Positions 1 to 8,832 are shown, counted from the first letter of the stretch. The stretch: DNA of 64,000 nucleotides from an uncultured Flavobacteriales bacterium (GCA_905480145.1 CAJQPA010000008.1:1-64000), one strand, 5' to 3'. A program made the numbers and translations. Notes: a model not told the origin generated them from the sequence alone.

Positions 1-629
1 AATCTGAAACCTTGGACTATAATAATCTAATGGATGGTTTTGAGGCGATTTCACGTTCATTTCCAATGCCTAAGTATCAAGTAAGTATTGTAAATGGAAA
101 AATGAAGCCTGAAGATAAAGATTTTGAAATGAATCGATTTGTCAAAGGTGAAACTCAGATTATGGTTGCTACTACAGTTATTGAAGTTGGAGTAAATGTG
201 CCAAATGCTTCATTGATGATTATTGAGAGCGCTGAGCGCTTTGGGTTGTCTCAGCTTCATCAGCTTAGGGGACGAGTAGGAAGGGGGGGAGAGCAATCAT
301 ATTGTATATTGATGACAGCAGATAAATTATCTCGTGATAGTTTGAAGAGAATGAAAACGATGGTTAGAACTAACGATGGGTTTGAAATTTCTGAAGTTGA
401 TTTGCAACTGCGGGGTCCAGGAGACTTAATGGGTACACAACAGAGTGGGGATTTGAATTTGAAAATAGCTAACCTTGCGAAAGACGGTGGTTTGGTTTCT
501 ATTGCGCGAGATGCAGCGAAAGAGATTCTGGTAAACGACCCAAGTATAGAAAAGGAAGAAAATAAAGGAGTTCGTTCAGTATTGAGTGAATTACTGAAAT
601 CACGTCCCAATTGGGGACGAATTGCATAA
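1..629 (+). CDS. recG: ATP-dependent DNA helicase RecG, C-terminal part
   Basis: This is the last ~209 residues of a RecG-type helicase; the frame is open at the left window edge, so the wedge domain and Walker motifs lie outside. RecG remodels stalled forks and branch-migrates Holliday junctions. The visible part is the second RecA-like lobe: TTVIEVGVNVPNAS (motif V region), QLRGRVGRG (motif VI with its arginine finger) and the family-typical RGPGDLMGTQQSG near the end. The closely related Mfd shares motifs V and VI, but the RGPGD block and short C-terminal tail fit RecG. The stop lies 3 bases before ttcA, so the two are probably co-transcribed. Confidence 0.93.
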   Translation, partial: SETLDYNNLMDGFEAISRSFPMPKYQVSIVNGKMKPEDKDFEMNRFVKGETQIMVATTVIEVGVNVPNASLMIIESAERFGLSQLHQLRGRVGRGGEQSYCILMTADKLSRDSLKRMKTMVRTNDGFEISEVDLQLRGPGDLMGTQQSGDLNLKIANLAKDGGLVSIARDAAKEILVNDPSIEKEENKGVRSVLSELLKSRPNWGRIA

Positions 630-632
630 GAT

Positions 633-1418
633 ATGATTGCTATAAAAGAAGATAGAAAAATATTTTCAAGAACAGAAAAACATTTACGCCGTGATGTGTG
701 GAACGCCTGGCAAGAATATAATCTAATTGAAAACGGAGACAAGGTAATGGTTTGCCTTTCGGGAGGAAAGGATAGCTATACAATGTTGGATATGTTGTTG
801 CATTATCAAAAACAATCGGATATAAAATTTGAAATTGTCGCGGTCAATTTAGATCAAAAACAGCCTGGGTATCCAGAGGAAGTGCTTCCAAAATACTTGA
901 CAGAACTAGCTGTTCCTTTTAAAATTATTGAAAAGAACACTTACAAAGTGGTTGTGGAGAAAACAAAGGAGGGACAAACAATGTGCAGTTTATGCTCTCG
1001 ATTAAGAAGAGGAAACTTGTATACATTAGCGTCAGAAATAGGTGCTACAAAAATTGCATTAGGTCATCATCGAGATGATATTTTAGAAACCTTTTTCATG
1101 AATCTTTTCAACGGAGCAAAATTGGAAACAATGCCGGCTAAATATAGGACAGATGATGGAAAGCATATTGTGATACGTCCTTTGGCATTTTGCAAAGAAA
1201 AAGAAATTGAGATATACGCTCAAGGGATGAATTATCCAATTATACCATGCACGCTTTGTGGTTCACAAGATAATTTGATGCGTCAAAAGGTAAAGCGACT
1301 TCTTCAGAGTTGGGAAGAAGAATATCCGGGAAGATCGACATCAATCTTTAATTCTCTAAAAAATGTAAAGTCATCTCATTTGTTAGATGTCGATTTGTTT
1401 GATTTTAATAAGCTATAA
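633..1418 (+). CDS. ttcA: tRNA 2-thiocytidine(32) synthetase TtcA
   Basis: The 261-residue protein is an N-type ATP pyrophosphatase that thiolates cytidine 32 of some tRNAs, using an iron-sulfur cluster. The PP-loop SGGKDS is at residues 43-48. A CxxC pair sits at Cys118/Cys121 ([11 protein letters not shown]) and a second at Cys206/Cys209 (CTLCGS); family members use cysteines at these places as cluster ligands. GHHRDD at ~144-149 is the other conserved TtcA-family block. It is somewhat shorter than the ~310-residue E. coli enzyme. The ATG is 3 bases after the recG stop. TtcA is preferred over TilS or MnmA because of the paired CxxC motifs. Confidence 0.93.
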   Translation: MIAIKEDRKIFSRTEKHLRRDVWNAWQEYNLIENGDKVMVCLSGGKDSYTMLDMLLHYQKQSDIKFEIVAVNLDQKQPGYPEEVLPKYLTELAVPFKIIEKNTYKVVVEKTKEGQTMCSLCSRLRRGNLYTLASEIGATKIALGHHRDDILETFFMNLFNGAKLETMPAKYRTDDGKHIVIRPLAFCKEKEIEIYAQGMNYPIIPCTLCGSQDNLMRQKVKRLLQSWEEEYPGRSTSIFNSLKNVKSSHLLDVDLFDFNKL

Positions 1419-1467
1419 AGCTTAACGTTCTTAGCATGATGTTTGTATATTTAAGAAAAAAACAAGA

Positions 1468-1821
1468 ATGAAATACTTAATATTTATCATGTTATTTGTT
1501 TCTAACATCTCTTACAGCCAGGTTATTAGTGGTCCGGTAAAAGATGAGGGAAGAAAATTATTAGATCAGCCTGCCTTCATAATTGAGGGGATGACGAACG
1601 GATATGCGAAATATGAATTAGCTATTGATAGAGAAGGTAATGTTACCAGTGCTAGGAAGGTTAAATCAAATATTAGAATGGCACCGGCTCATATCGAGAT
1701 GAGAAATTACGTCAGTAAATTTAAATTTGAAAAAGGAACAATCTACCCCAAGTTTCATCATGTTATTATTAAGATAACGATGATGAAAAAAAAGGAAGTG
1801 ATTTTGAAAGAACTAGATTAA
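1468..1821 (+). CDS. small secreted protein with TonB C-terminal-like domain
   Basis: This 117-residue protein starts with a signal peptide (MKYLIFIMLFVSNISYS) predicted to be cut before Gln18. The remainder has the rhythm of a TonB C-terminal domain: YAKYELAIDREGNVTSARKV, then a helix, then VSKFKFEKG and a final HVIIKITMMKKK strand, matching the usual G-x-V-x-V-x-(I/V)-D-x-x-G-x-V pattern. It has no transmembrane anchor or proline-rich linker, so it would be a free periplasmic or exported domain and not a working energy transducer. It lies 49 bases after ttcA and may be on the same transcript. The domain call is by eye; the function is unknown. Confidence 0.65.
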   Translation: MKYLIFIMLFVSNISYSQVISGPVKDEGRKLLDQPAFIIEGMTNGYAKYELAIDREGNVTSARKVKSNIRMAPAHIEMRNYVSKFKFEKGTIYPKFHHVIIKITMMKKKEVILKELD

Positions 1822-1824
1822 ACT

Positions 1825-1856
1825 ATGAACCTTAGCTAGTATTAGCTAAGGTTCAT
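1825..1856. terminator. perfect 14-bp hairpin between convergent genes
   Basis: ATGAACCTTAGCTA (1825-1838) and its exact reverse complement (1843-1856) flank a GTAT tetraloop. It lies between the convergent ends of the TonB-like gene and the acyl-CoA ligase, where a bidirectional terminator is expected. Neither side has a good T tract, so it could instead be an mRNA 3'-end stabiliser. Confidence 0.6.
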
Positions 1857-1910
1857 GTCCAATGTCAAAATAGTCTTTTACTGTATTGAGTAATCTAAAG
1901 TAGTGCAATT

Positions 1911-3668
1911 CTATTGATAGATGGAACTAATAACAGTTGCGTACTTTTCCATAATTTTCTTACGTTTTAGTTTAAGAGTAGGTGTTAATTCACCTCCGTC
2001 AACAGAAAGTTCATTACTCAAAAGCTTTGTACATTTTAATTTCTCCCAATTACCAAAGTTTTCATTGAAATGTTCAACTTCTTCCTCCATTCTAGCGATA
2101 ACTTTAGGATTCTGGATTAATTCTTCATTGTTTCCATTTGTTTCAATTCCTTTTCTTTTTGCCCAATCGTGCAGAAATGAAAATGTAGGAACAATTATAG
2201 CAGAAGGAAATTTTTCTCCCTCACCAATGACCATTATTTGTTCAATAAATCTCGACTCTTTAAACTTATTTTCCATTGCCTGAGGAACTATATACTTCCC
2301 TCCGGATGTTTTAAAAATCTCTTTCTTTCTATCCGTTATTTTTAAATAGATTTCTTCTTGAAACTCACCAATGTCTCCGGTGTGGAACCAGCCATCTTTC
2401 ATAACTTCAGCTGTTTGTTCCGGCAAATTATAATACCCCATCATTACATTTGGTCCTTTGACGAGAATCTCTCCGTCTTCGGCGATTTTAACTTCAACAT
2501 GCTCAATTAAAGCTCCAACTGTACCAATTCTAACGCCTTTGCTAAAAGAATTAACTGAAACAACAGGTGATGTCTCACTTAAGCCATAACCTTCTAAAAT
2601 TGGAATGTCTGCCGCAAAGAAAATCCGAGCTAACCTGGGTTGCAAAGCAGCACTTCCTGAGGCGATTGCCTTAACATTTCCACCTAAAGCTTCTTGCCAT
2701 TTTGAAAAAATTAATTTTCGAGCAATTTTCAATTTGAAATTGTACCATGCAGAGCGATGAACAGGGTCATATTGTTCTGCTAAGCTAACAGCCCAGAAAA
2801 ACAATTTTCTTTTTATTCCAGTCAAATCATCTCCTTTGGCCATTATTTTATCAAAGACTTTCTCAATAAGTCTAGGAACTGCAGTAAAAACATCTGGTTT
2901 TACTTCTCGAATATTATCACCAATGGTTTCCATTGATTCAGCAAAGTGAACAGAGCAACCTAAATGCATGTATAAATAATGCAACATTCTTTCATAAACA
3001 TGACAAACTGGAAGGAAACTTAACACAACTGATCCTGCATTTGCTGGTATTGGCTCAATACAAGCCTGAGCATTTGATAATAAATTTCTATGGGATAACA
3101 TTACTCCTTTTGGATTCCCTGTTGTTCCTGATGTGTATATTATGGTAGCTAAGTCTTCGTATTTCACAGCGTCCATTCTTTTTTGAATCTCTTCAAAATC
3201 GATATCTTTTCCTTTACTTTTTAAAGCACTCCAATTTTGTTGTCCAGCAACTTCTTCCATTGTGAAGACTTCATTCAATAAAGGAAGTTTTCCTCTAATG
3301 TTTGAGATTTTTGTTGCCAACTCTTCATTCTCTAAAACACATAGATTAATTTTAGCATCGTTAAAAATATACTCATAATCACTTTCAGAAATGTTTGGAT
3401 AAAATGGAACTACAATGGCTCCAACATGCTGGATTGCCATATCCATAACGTTCCATTCATATCTAGTTTTAGATACGATGCCAACATTGTCACCAGCCTG
3501 AACACCATATGCTATTAATCCCTTAGCAGTTTCTATTACTTCATTAATAAAACCTTCGGTAGAAACTGGAATCCATTTTCCATCCGTCTTTGTAACAAAC
3601 ATTTTATCAGAAGGACAATTTTTCAATTGATGGTGCGGTAAATCAAATAATCTTTTAGATGCTATCAT
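1911..3668 (-). CDS. long-chain fatty-acid--CoA ligase (AMP-binding)
   Basis: The 585-residue protein belongs to the ANL adenylating superfamily and should activate long-chain fatty acids to acyl-CoA through an acyl-AMP. The AMP-binding loop YTSGTTGNPKGVM is at ~178-190, followed by GYGLSETSP and the GWFHTGDIGEF and ITDRKKE blocks that form the hinge and C-terminal domain. Length and the FACS-like middle region fit the long-chain group (FadD15/ACSL-like), not acetyl-CoA synthetase. It has no signal peptide or membrane segment. It is monocistronic, divergent from the sigma-factor operon and convergent with the TonB-like gene. Chain-length preference cannot be read from the sequence. Confidence 0.9.
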   Translation of the reverse strand: MIASKRLFDLPHHQLKNCPSDKMFVTKTDGKWIPVSTEGFINEVIETAKGLIAYGVQAGDNVGIVSKTRYEWNVMDMAIQHVGAIVVPFYPNISESDYEYIFNDAKINLCVLENEELATKISNIRGKLPLLNEVFTMEEVAGQQNWSALKSKGKDIDFEEIQKRMDAVKYEDLATIIYTSGTTGNPKGVMLSHRNLLSNAQACIEPIPANAGSVVLSFLPVCHVYERMLHYLYMHLGCSVHFAESMETIGDNIREVKPDVFTAVPRLIEKVFDKIMAKGDDLTGIKRKLFFWAVSLAEQYDPVHRSAWYNFKLKIARKLIFSKWQEALGGNVKAIASGSAALQPRLARIFFAADIPILEGYGLSETSPVVSVNSFSKGVRIGTVGALIEHVEVKIAEDGEILVKGPNVMMGYYNLPEQTAEVMKDGWFHTGDIGEFQEEIYLKITDRKKEIFKTSGGKYIVPQAMENKFKESRFIEQIMVIGEGEKFPSAIIVPTFSFLHDWAKRKGIETNGNNEELIQNPKVIARMEEEVEHFNENFGNWEKLKCTKLLSNELSVDGGELTPTLKLKRKKIMEKYATVISSIYQ

Positions 3669-3732
3669 GTTTTAGTGTTTTGTAGAACACGAATATACTT
3701 AAAATTATTAGAAAATTGAGTCAATAAAATGT

Positions 3733-3760
3733 TCGTCGAAACATATCAAATACTCGACGA
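3733..3760. promoter_or_regulatory. inverted repeat TCGTCGA-N14-TCGACGA upstream of the sigma operon
   Basis: A perfect 7-bp inverted repeat (3733-3739 and 3754-3760) lies in the AT-rich gap between the acyl-CoA ligase start and the ECF sigma gene. Its CG-rich arms stand out from the surrounding bases. It could be an operator for either divergent gene, or part of an autoregulated ECF promoter. No consensus settles this. Confidence 0.3.
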
Positions 3761-3881
3761 TTGCTACCGTATGCTAATCTAAAGCCAGTGATTGTACTTT
3801 TTTAGGGTTTTTATCGGTTCTTACTGTAACAAAATCAGGTCGTTATTTGTTTTAACTGTAATCGATCTAAACATTTTTTAT

Positions 3882-4367
3882 TTGAAAAGACGCGAGTACA
3901 ATAGCATTGTAAAAGAGCATTCCAATAATTTATTTGGATATGCAATTAAATTTCTTCGAGATAGAGAAGATGCTAAAGATATTGTACAAGATGTTTTTGA
4001 GAAATTATGGATGAACAGAAATACCGTAGAGTGCGCGAAAGCGAAATCATGGATGTTCACAACTGCGCACAATGCAATGATTAATTTTTCAAACAGAAAA
4101 GGGCGGCTTCAATTAACAGATGAGATTGGAAAGTATGATAAAGGTATAAAACCACAAACTTTCGAATCTCATCAACTAGTTGAACGAGCAGTAGGTATAC
4201 TTCCGCCAATTCAAAAAAGCGTTATCTTATTAAGAGATTTAGAAGGGTATTCCTATAAAGAAATAGGAGATATACTAGATCTTTCTGATTCTCAAGTGAA
4301 AGTATATTTGTTTAGAGGTCGTAAGAAAATTAAAAAGCAGTTAAAAGGAGTGAAAGAACTTGTATGA
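3882..4367 (+). CDS. ECF-type RNA polymerase sigma factor
   Basis: This is a short sigma-70 family factor with only regions 2 and 4. Region 2 reads LFGYAIKFLRDREDAKDIVQDVFEKLW (residues listed here as a described span, core DAKDIVQDVF), and region 4 contains the helix-turn-helix GYSYKEIGDILDLS followed by SQVKVYLFRGRKK. Confidence 0.9.
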   Translation: MKRREYNSIVKEHSNNLFGYAIKFLRDREDAKDIVQDVFEKLWMNRNTVECAKAKSWMFTTAHNAMINFSNRKGRLQLTDEIGKYDKGIKPQTFESHQLVERAVGILPPIQKSVILLRDLEGYSYKEIGDILDLSDSQVKVYLFRGRKKIKKQLKGVKELV

Positions 4368-6091
4368 GTGGACCTTCATTTAAAAATATAGATCTTTGGT
4401 TGTTTGAATTGGCAGAAGGTAATTTATCTCCTGCTCAAACGGAACAGTTAGAACTTTTTTTGCTTCAATATCCTGAGATTGATGTAGATCGAGATGCATG
4501 GAATACGGCTAAGGTTCAGCCTGAAGAGTTTGCTTATCCAGATCAAGATAAATTGATTAAGAAAAGACCAATTGGTTGGTTCTACATGTCAAGTGCAGCC
4601 TCAATTGCAATACTGTTTTCATTTTTAGTTACAGATTATTCAATTACTGATAATGCAGAAAGATTTAAGTTATTATCTGAAAAGATTGAAAATACGGCAG
4701 AACTTTCGAAGTTAGAATTTAAAGTTGCTCAATTGAAGTCGCTACTTAAAGTCAATACGAATAAAACATCAATGCCTAGTTCTGAAAAGGATTTTACGGA
4801 TGATAATTCTAGTATGTCAAGATTAAGTAATAATGGCAATAAAAGAGTTTCTCGAGAAATTTCAGGTTCAATTGATGCCACTCGAGTAAATAATTCAAGT
4901 CATTTAGAAGTCTCACATGAATCCATAGAATTAATTAAGGAGATAGGGGAAACAAATAATTCCCAATCGCAATTATCTAATGTAGGTTATTCTTCAAAAG
5001 AAATTATCGAAATTGAAATAAACGATAAAAAAAGTTTTAAACGGAACATTGAAGATGTGTTGGCAAAGAAATATGAAAGAAAGAAGAAATTTCCAACATT
5101 CTTATCTTCTGATTACTCTAATTCATTTAAAAGTAAATTAAAGAAAGCTGCACGAGCATTTGAGCGTATGATGAACAATCCAATTGCATTGACTAATTAC
5201 AGAGATCCTTCGTTTCATTTACCAGGAAAGCTTAATAATGACATTAATTTTAGTTCTGCGGGAACAGTTTTGGCAACACGAGTTCAGGCCATGAGTAGAT
5301 TACAATGGTATGGTAAAGACAATGAGCAATTAATTAACCAATTGGCAGTGGATGGATATGTATACGGTATGAGAGGTGGGGTAGGTGTTCAAATAAATCA
5401 CTCGATTTATAAAAATGGAGCAATTAATGTTTCAAGTGCGGCCTTAACATATTCTCCCAAAATATCAGTAAATCGTTCAGTTTCTATTGAGCCATCAGTA
5501 AGATTCAAGATGGGTGCAAAAACACTTAACTCTTCAAAAATGGAAGGGTTTGATCAAGTAGAAATTGATAGGCAAAGTGTTTACGATTACTATAAGGAAG
5601 GAGATGCACCAATAGGAAGTGAGCTTTGGTATAAAGACTTAGGTTTAGGTTTAATGGTGAATACAAAATGGTTTTATGTTGGGGGACATGTAGACAACTT
5701 GTTTAATCATCATGATAACATGTATTCTTCTGACTTTTCAAATCAACATCGCGCATCGCACCATTTTATTGCAGTTGCAGGTACTGATTGGGTTTCTAAA
5801 GATAAGTCAATGGGAATTTCACCTTATGTTCTTTATCAGAAAAATGAGCATTTATCTGAATTATGGGCAGGAGCTAACTTTAGATATAAATGGTTCGTGA
5901 TTGGGGGAGGGATTTCTTCATTATTGGATCCAGGCGCATCATTGGAGTTAAAGTTTGAACACTTTTCTCTAAAGTATAACACTGACTATACAATGAGCGG
6001 TATGACACAGGAGAGGAATTTATCACACCAATTGACGCTAAAATTTATCGGTAAAACGAGTAGGTTTGGTAGAAAGATTTTAAATAAATAG
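4364..6091 (+). CDS. putative dual-membrane anti-sigma factor: anti-sigma-like N-terminus, TM helix, PorP/SprF-like barrel
   Basis: This 575-residue protein has three parts. Residues 1-68 are soluble and resemble the FecR-type anti-sigma start (LWLFELAEGNLSPAQTEQLE); no zinc HxxxCxxC motif is present. Residues ~70-90 form one hydrophobic helix. Residues ~92-270 are a polar, Ser/Asn-rich and charged linker. Residues ~271-575 align by eye with the next gene, a PorP/SprF protein: GGVGVQINHS against GGIGVIGMHD, FYVGGHVDNLF against FFFGGAVHHLN, PYVLYQKNEH against PNIIYQYQNG. The gene overlaps the ECF sigma gene by ATGA and ends 3 bases before PorP/SprF. The layout implies cytoplasmic sigma binding, an inner-membrane anchor and an outer-membrane barrel in one chain. 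Similar dual-membrane anti-sigma factors (Dma) have, as I recall, been reported in Bacteroides thetaiotaomicron. Confidence 0.75.
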   Translation: MSGPSFKNIDLWLFELAEGNLSPAQTEQLELFLLQYPEIDVDRDAWNTAKVQPEEFAYPDQDKLIKKRPIGWFYMSSAASIAILFSFLVTDYSITDNAERFKLLSEKIENTAELSKLEFKVAQLKSLLKVNTNKTSMPSSEKDFTDDNSSMSRLSNNGNKRVSREISGSIDATRVNNSSHLEVSHESIELIKEIGETNNSQSQLSNVGYSSKEIIEIEINDKKSFKRNIEDVLAKKYERKKKFPTFLSSDYSNSFKSKLKKAARAFERMMNNPIALTNYRDPSFHLPGKLNNDINFSSAGTVLATRVQAMSRLQWYGKDNEQLINQLAVDGYVYGMRGGVGVQINHSIYKNGAINVSSAALTYSPKISVNRSVSIEPSVRFKMGAKTLNSSKMEGFDQVEIDRQSVYDYYKEGDAPIGSELWYKDLGLGLMVNTKWFYVGGHVDNLFNHHDNMYSSDFSNQHRASHHFIAVAGTDWVSKDKSMGISPYVLYQKNEHLSELWAGANFRYKWFVIGGGISSLLDPGASLELKFEHFSLKYNTDYTMSGMTQERNLSHQLTLKFIGKTSRFGRKILNK

Positions 6092-6094
6092 AAC

Positions 6095-7060
6095 ATGAAA
6101 AAAGGACTTATTATATTATTGACATTGCTGGGTGTATTTAGTTTTGATGTAAACGCACAAGATCCTCAGTTTACGCAATTCTATGCAAATCCATTGTACT
6201 TGAATCCAGCATTTGCAGGCTCTCATGGTTGTCCTAGGTTTTCTATGAATTACAGAAACGAATGGCCAAGTTTGACTGGTAATTATGTGACTTATAGCGC
6301 TTCATATGATCAGTATTTTAGTAATATCTCAGGAGGTATTGGTGTGATTGGTATGCATGACCAACAAGGTCAAGGAACGATATATACGTCAATGATCGGC
6401 TTGATTTATTCATATCATTTGAAAGTCAATAGAAAATTCTCAATGCTTTTTGGCGCTAGGGCGGCAATGTTTAATAAATTTTTAGATTGGGATAAATTGA
6501 CTTTTGGAGATATGATAGACCCTCGCAAAGGGTTTATTTATGAAACAGGCGATGTTCCGAGAGCAGGGAGTAGATATTTCTTTGATGCTTCAGCAGGTTT
6601 TGTTGGGTACAGTAAAAATTTCTTCTTTGGTGGAGCAGTTCATCATTTGAATAAGCCGAATGAATCTATGATTGAAGGAACATCCAAATTACCAATGCGT
6701 TTTACAGGGCATATGGGAGCAGAAATTAAATTAGGAAAACAGTCAAAGTATAACAATACGACTTCTATAATGCCAAACATCATTTACCAATATCAAAATG
6801 GTTTTCAAGAATTAAGTTTAGGTACATATGTTAAGTATGGTGTCTTTACTTTTGGAGCCTGGTATAGAAATAGAGATGCATTCATATTAACTGTTGGTTT
6901 AAATACAGGGAAATTTAAATTAGGATACAGTTACGATGTTACTGTATCTAAATTAAACAATGGTGTTTCTGGAGGTTCTCATGAAGTTTCTTTAGGATTG
7001 AATTTGAATTGTAAAAAGAAACCTCAATCGTTCAGAACAATTTCTTGTCCGTCGTTCTAA
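6095..7060 (+). CDS. PorP/SprF family type IX secretion-associated outer-membrane protein
   Basis: This 321-residue protein has a signal peptide ending VNA and a predicted mature start at Gln22. The PorP/SprF hallmarks follow: QFTQFYANPLYLNPAFAGS, then LDWDKLTFGDMIDP and alternating aromatic strands ending in HEVSLGLNL. In gliding flavobacteria SprF helps export or anchor the SprB adhesin, and PorP in Porphyromonas is needed for type IX secretion; recent family work links these barrels to attachment of T9SS substrates. No SprB-like adhesin lies nearby. It closes the sigma / anti-sigma-barrel operon with a 3-base gap, so its expression is probably under that sigma factor. Confidence 0.9.
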   Translation: MKKGLIILLTLLGVFSFDVNAQDPQFTQFYANPLYLNPAFAGSHGCPRFSMNYRNEWPSLTGNYVTYSASYDQYFSNISGGIGVIGMHDQQGQGTIYTSMIGLIYSYHLKVNRKFSMLFGARAAMFNKFLDWDKLTFGDMIDPRKGFIYETGDVPRAGSRYFFDASAGFVGYSKNFFFGGAVHHLNKPNESMIEGTSKLPMRFTGHMGAEIKLGKQSKYNNTTSIMPNIIYQYQNGFQELSLGTYVKYGVFTFGAWYRNRDAFILTVGLNTGKFKLGYSYDVTVSKLNNGVSGGSHEVSLGLNLNCKKKPQSFRTISCPSF

Positions 7061-7079
7061 TTTTTTAATTGAAATCGAT

Positions 7080-7098
7080 TCTCTTTTCTGGTTTGATG
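7080..7098 (+). repeat. 19-bp interspersed repeat, copy 1
   Basis: TCTCTTTTCTGGTTTGATG occurs here and again, identical, at 43882-43900. Both copies lie in intergenic DNA just beyond gene ends and next to a terminator hairpin. I did not find further exact copies by eye. Confidence 0.6.
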
Positions 7099-7108
7099 AT
7101 CGATATTC

Positions 7109-7145
7109 AAAAAAAAGGTTTACTCAATAGAGTAGACCTTTTTTC
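7109..7145. terminator. bidirectional rho-independent terminator
   Basis: GGTTTACTC (7117-7125) pairs with GAGTAGACC (7130-7138) across an AATA loop with one G-U pair, flanked by an A run on the left and a T run on the right. It serves the PorP/SprF operon and the convergent amidohydrolase, and overlaps the last codons of the latter. Confidence 0.85.
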
Positions 7146-8808
7146 CTTTTATAAATGTTGTGTAGGCAAAGTTATTTTGAAAGACAGGAGAGGAGTTTAC
7201 GGGACGCTCAAAAATAACAAGTGTGGCATCTTTGCCTTTTTCTAATGTCCCAAGCTGATTTTCTTGAAACGAGGCAAATGCAGCCCATATTGTCATCCCT
7301 TTGATACATTCTTCAAGTGTTATACTTTCGCTAGCCAAATAACCTTCACTAGGAATACCATCAGAATTTTTTCTATTTACGGCAGAATGAATTGTTAAAA
7401 ATGGGTCTGTAAATTCAACCGGAAAGTCTGTTCCAATTGCAATCATTCCAAATTGCTTCATCAACGAGTTGTAGGCATAAGCTCCAGGTAGTTTTTTAGT
7501 TCCGATTCTACTTTCAGCCCAACCTTGATCAGAAGTGGCATGTGTTGGTTGAACACTCGGGAACACCCCAGCTTTTGCAAAAAGCTTAAAATCATTAGGG
7601 TCCACTATTTGCGCGTGCTCTATTCTCCAGCGATGATCAGGTTTTATTGAATAAATATCTTGGTATAATTCAAGCATTATTCTATTTGTAGAATCTCCAA
7701 TAGCATGTGTATTCATTTGGTAGTCATTTACTTCGCATATTTTCGCAATACTTTTCATTCTTTCTAAAGAAGTTGTTAAATAACCCGAATGATCATGTTT
7801 ATCGGCATAGGTATGTTTTAAAAAAGCGCCGCGAGATCCTAAAGCGCCATCGCCATAAACTTTAAAACTTCTAATATTTAAATTTTTATTCTTGTAATGA
7901 CCATTTTTTTCAGCAAAAGCAATGTTTTTTTTCGTTGGCAATAGCATCCCATAGATATTCAATGGCAATTTATTTTTCTCAATTAACTTTTCCAGTATTT
8001 GAACTTCAAATTGTTTTAACCCTGCTTCATGAACTCCTGTAACGCCATAGCTTAGAAGTTCATCTTGAACTTCTAAAATAGCATCGTTCATTTCACTTTC
8101 AGGAAAGTCTGGAAGAATATCAAGAATTGGATTCATTGCGTTGTCGACGAAAACACCTGTGGGAGTATTAACTGGAATCGGTAAGTGAGAATGAATATCA
8201 GGTGGGGTGTGTGTCTTTGAAATGATGTATCCTCCTTCGTTTAATTCTGAGTTATTTTTAAATTGATTAAAAACATCAGATTTTTTAATCAAATAGTCAT
8301 TTGCTAATAAAGCATGGCCATCAATTCTGAATAAACAAACTGGAATATCGGGAAATAGTTCATTGAGTTTTGTGTTTGTTGGCATTTCATTATTTTTCCA
8401 TTTTGATTGGTCCCATCCGCGTCCTATAATATACTTTCTGTTATGCTTACTTTGATATTTTTCAATTCGAACAATCATTTCATTGAAAGATTTACAACCG
8501 ACAAGATTTACACTCAATTTTTGTCTTGCATAAGAGAAAATGTGCCCATGAGCATCTGTGAAACCAGGGTATACATCTTTTTGACTAGCGTCAATGTATT
8601 CATCTGCGCTGTATTTATTGAGTATTTGTCTTTCTGGACCAACCTCAATAATTTTACCATCTTTAAAAGCAATGGCATCTTGAAGAATACCTGAGTCATC
8701 CATGACATGGACGCGTGCATTGTGAATAATAACATCTACAGATTTTCCTTTCATGCAAGATTGAAGAAGAGCAAATGCTATTAAACTTATAAAAAGAAGT
8801 GTTTTCAT
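7120..8808 (-). CDS. amidohydrolase family lipoprotein (YtcJ-like)
   Basis: The protein is a metal-dependent amidohydrolase of the YtcJ/amidohydrolase-3 group (~562 residues). The ATG at 8808 is chosen because it opens a lipoprotein signal, LLFISLIAFALLQSC. The upstream in-frame extension to 8868 would bury that signal. After the lipobox come a small beta domain (VIIHNARVHVMDD), the metal-binding FTDAHGHIF, a GRGWDQSKW block typical of YtcJ, then NTHAIGD, RIEHAQI and IGTDFPVE with the last metal Asp, and a C-terminal LEKGKDATLVIFE. The substrate is unknown. It is probably a periplasmic lipoprotein. A candidate -7 box TATATTTG lies 16 bases upstream of the ATG. Confidence 0.88.
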   Translation of the reverse strand: MKTLLFISLIAFALLQSCMKGKSVDVIIHNARVHVMDDSGILQDAIAFKDGKIIEVGPERQILNKYSADEYIDASQKDVYPGFTDAHGHIFSYARQKLSVNLVGCKSFNEMIVRIEKYQSKHNRKYIIGRGWDQSKWKNNEMPTNTKLNELFPDIPVCLFRIDGHALLANDYLIKKSDVFNQFKNNSELNEGGYIISKTHTPPDIHSHLPIPVNTPTGVFVDNAMNPILDILPDFPESEMNDAILEVQDELLSYGVTGVHEAGLKQFEVQILEKLIEKNKLPLNIYGMLLPTKKNIAFAEKNGHYKNKNLNIRSFKVYGDGALGSRGAFLKHTYADKHDHSGYLTTSLERMKSIAKICEVNDYQMNTHAIGDSTNRIMLELYQDIYSIKPDHRWRIEHAQIVDPNDFKLFAKAGVFPSVQPTHATSDQGWAESRIGTKKLPGAYAYNSLMKQFGMIAIGTDFPVEFTDPFLTIHSAVNRKNSDGIPSEGYLASESITLEECIKGMTIWAAFASFQENQLGTLEKGKDATLVIFERPVNSSPVFQNNFAYTTFIKGKKVYSIE

Positions 8809-8824
8809 GGAATGTATTTTGAAA

Positions 8825-8832
8825 CAAATATA
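8825..8832 (-). promoter_or_regulatory. candidate -7 box TATATTTG for the amidohydrolase
   Basis: The minus strand matches the Bacteroidota -7 consensus TAnnTTTG exactly, 16 bases upstream of the chosen ATG. No convincing TTTG was seen at -33. Confidence 0.4.

Noticed and set aside
260-742. Minus-strand frame across recG and ttcA
   Set aside because: It is antisense to two strongly conserved genes and its product has no recognisable domain or signal.
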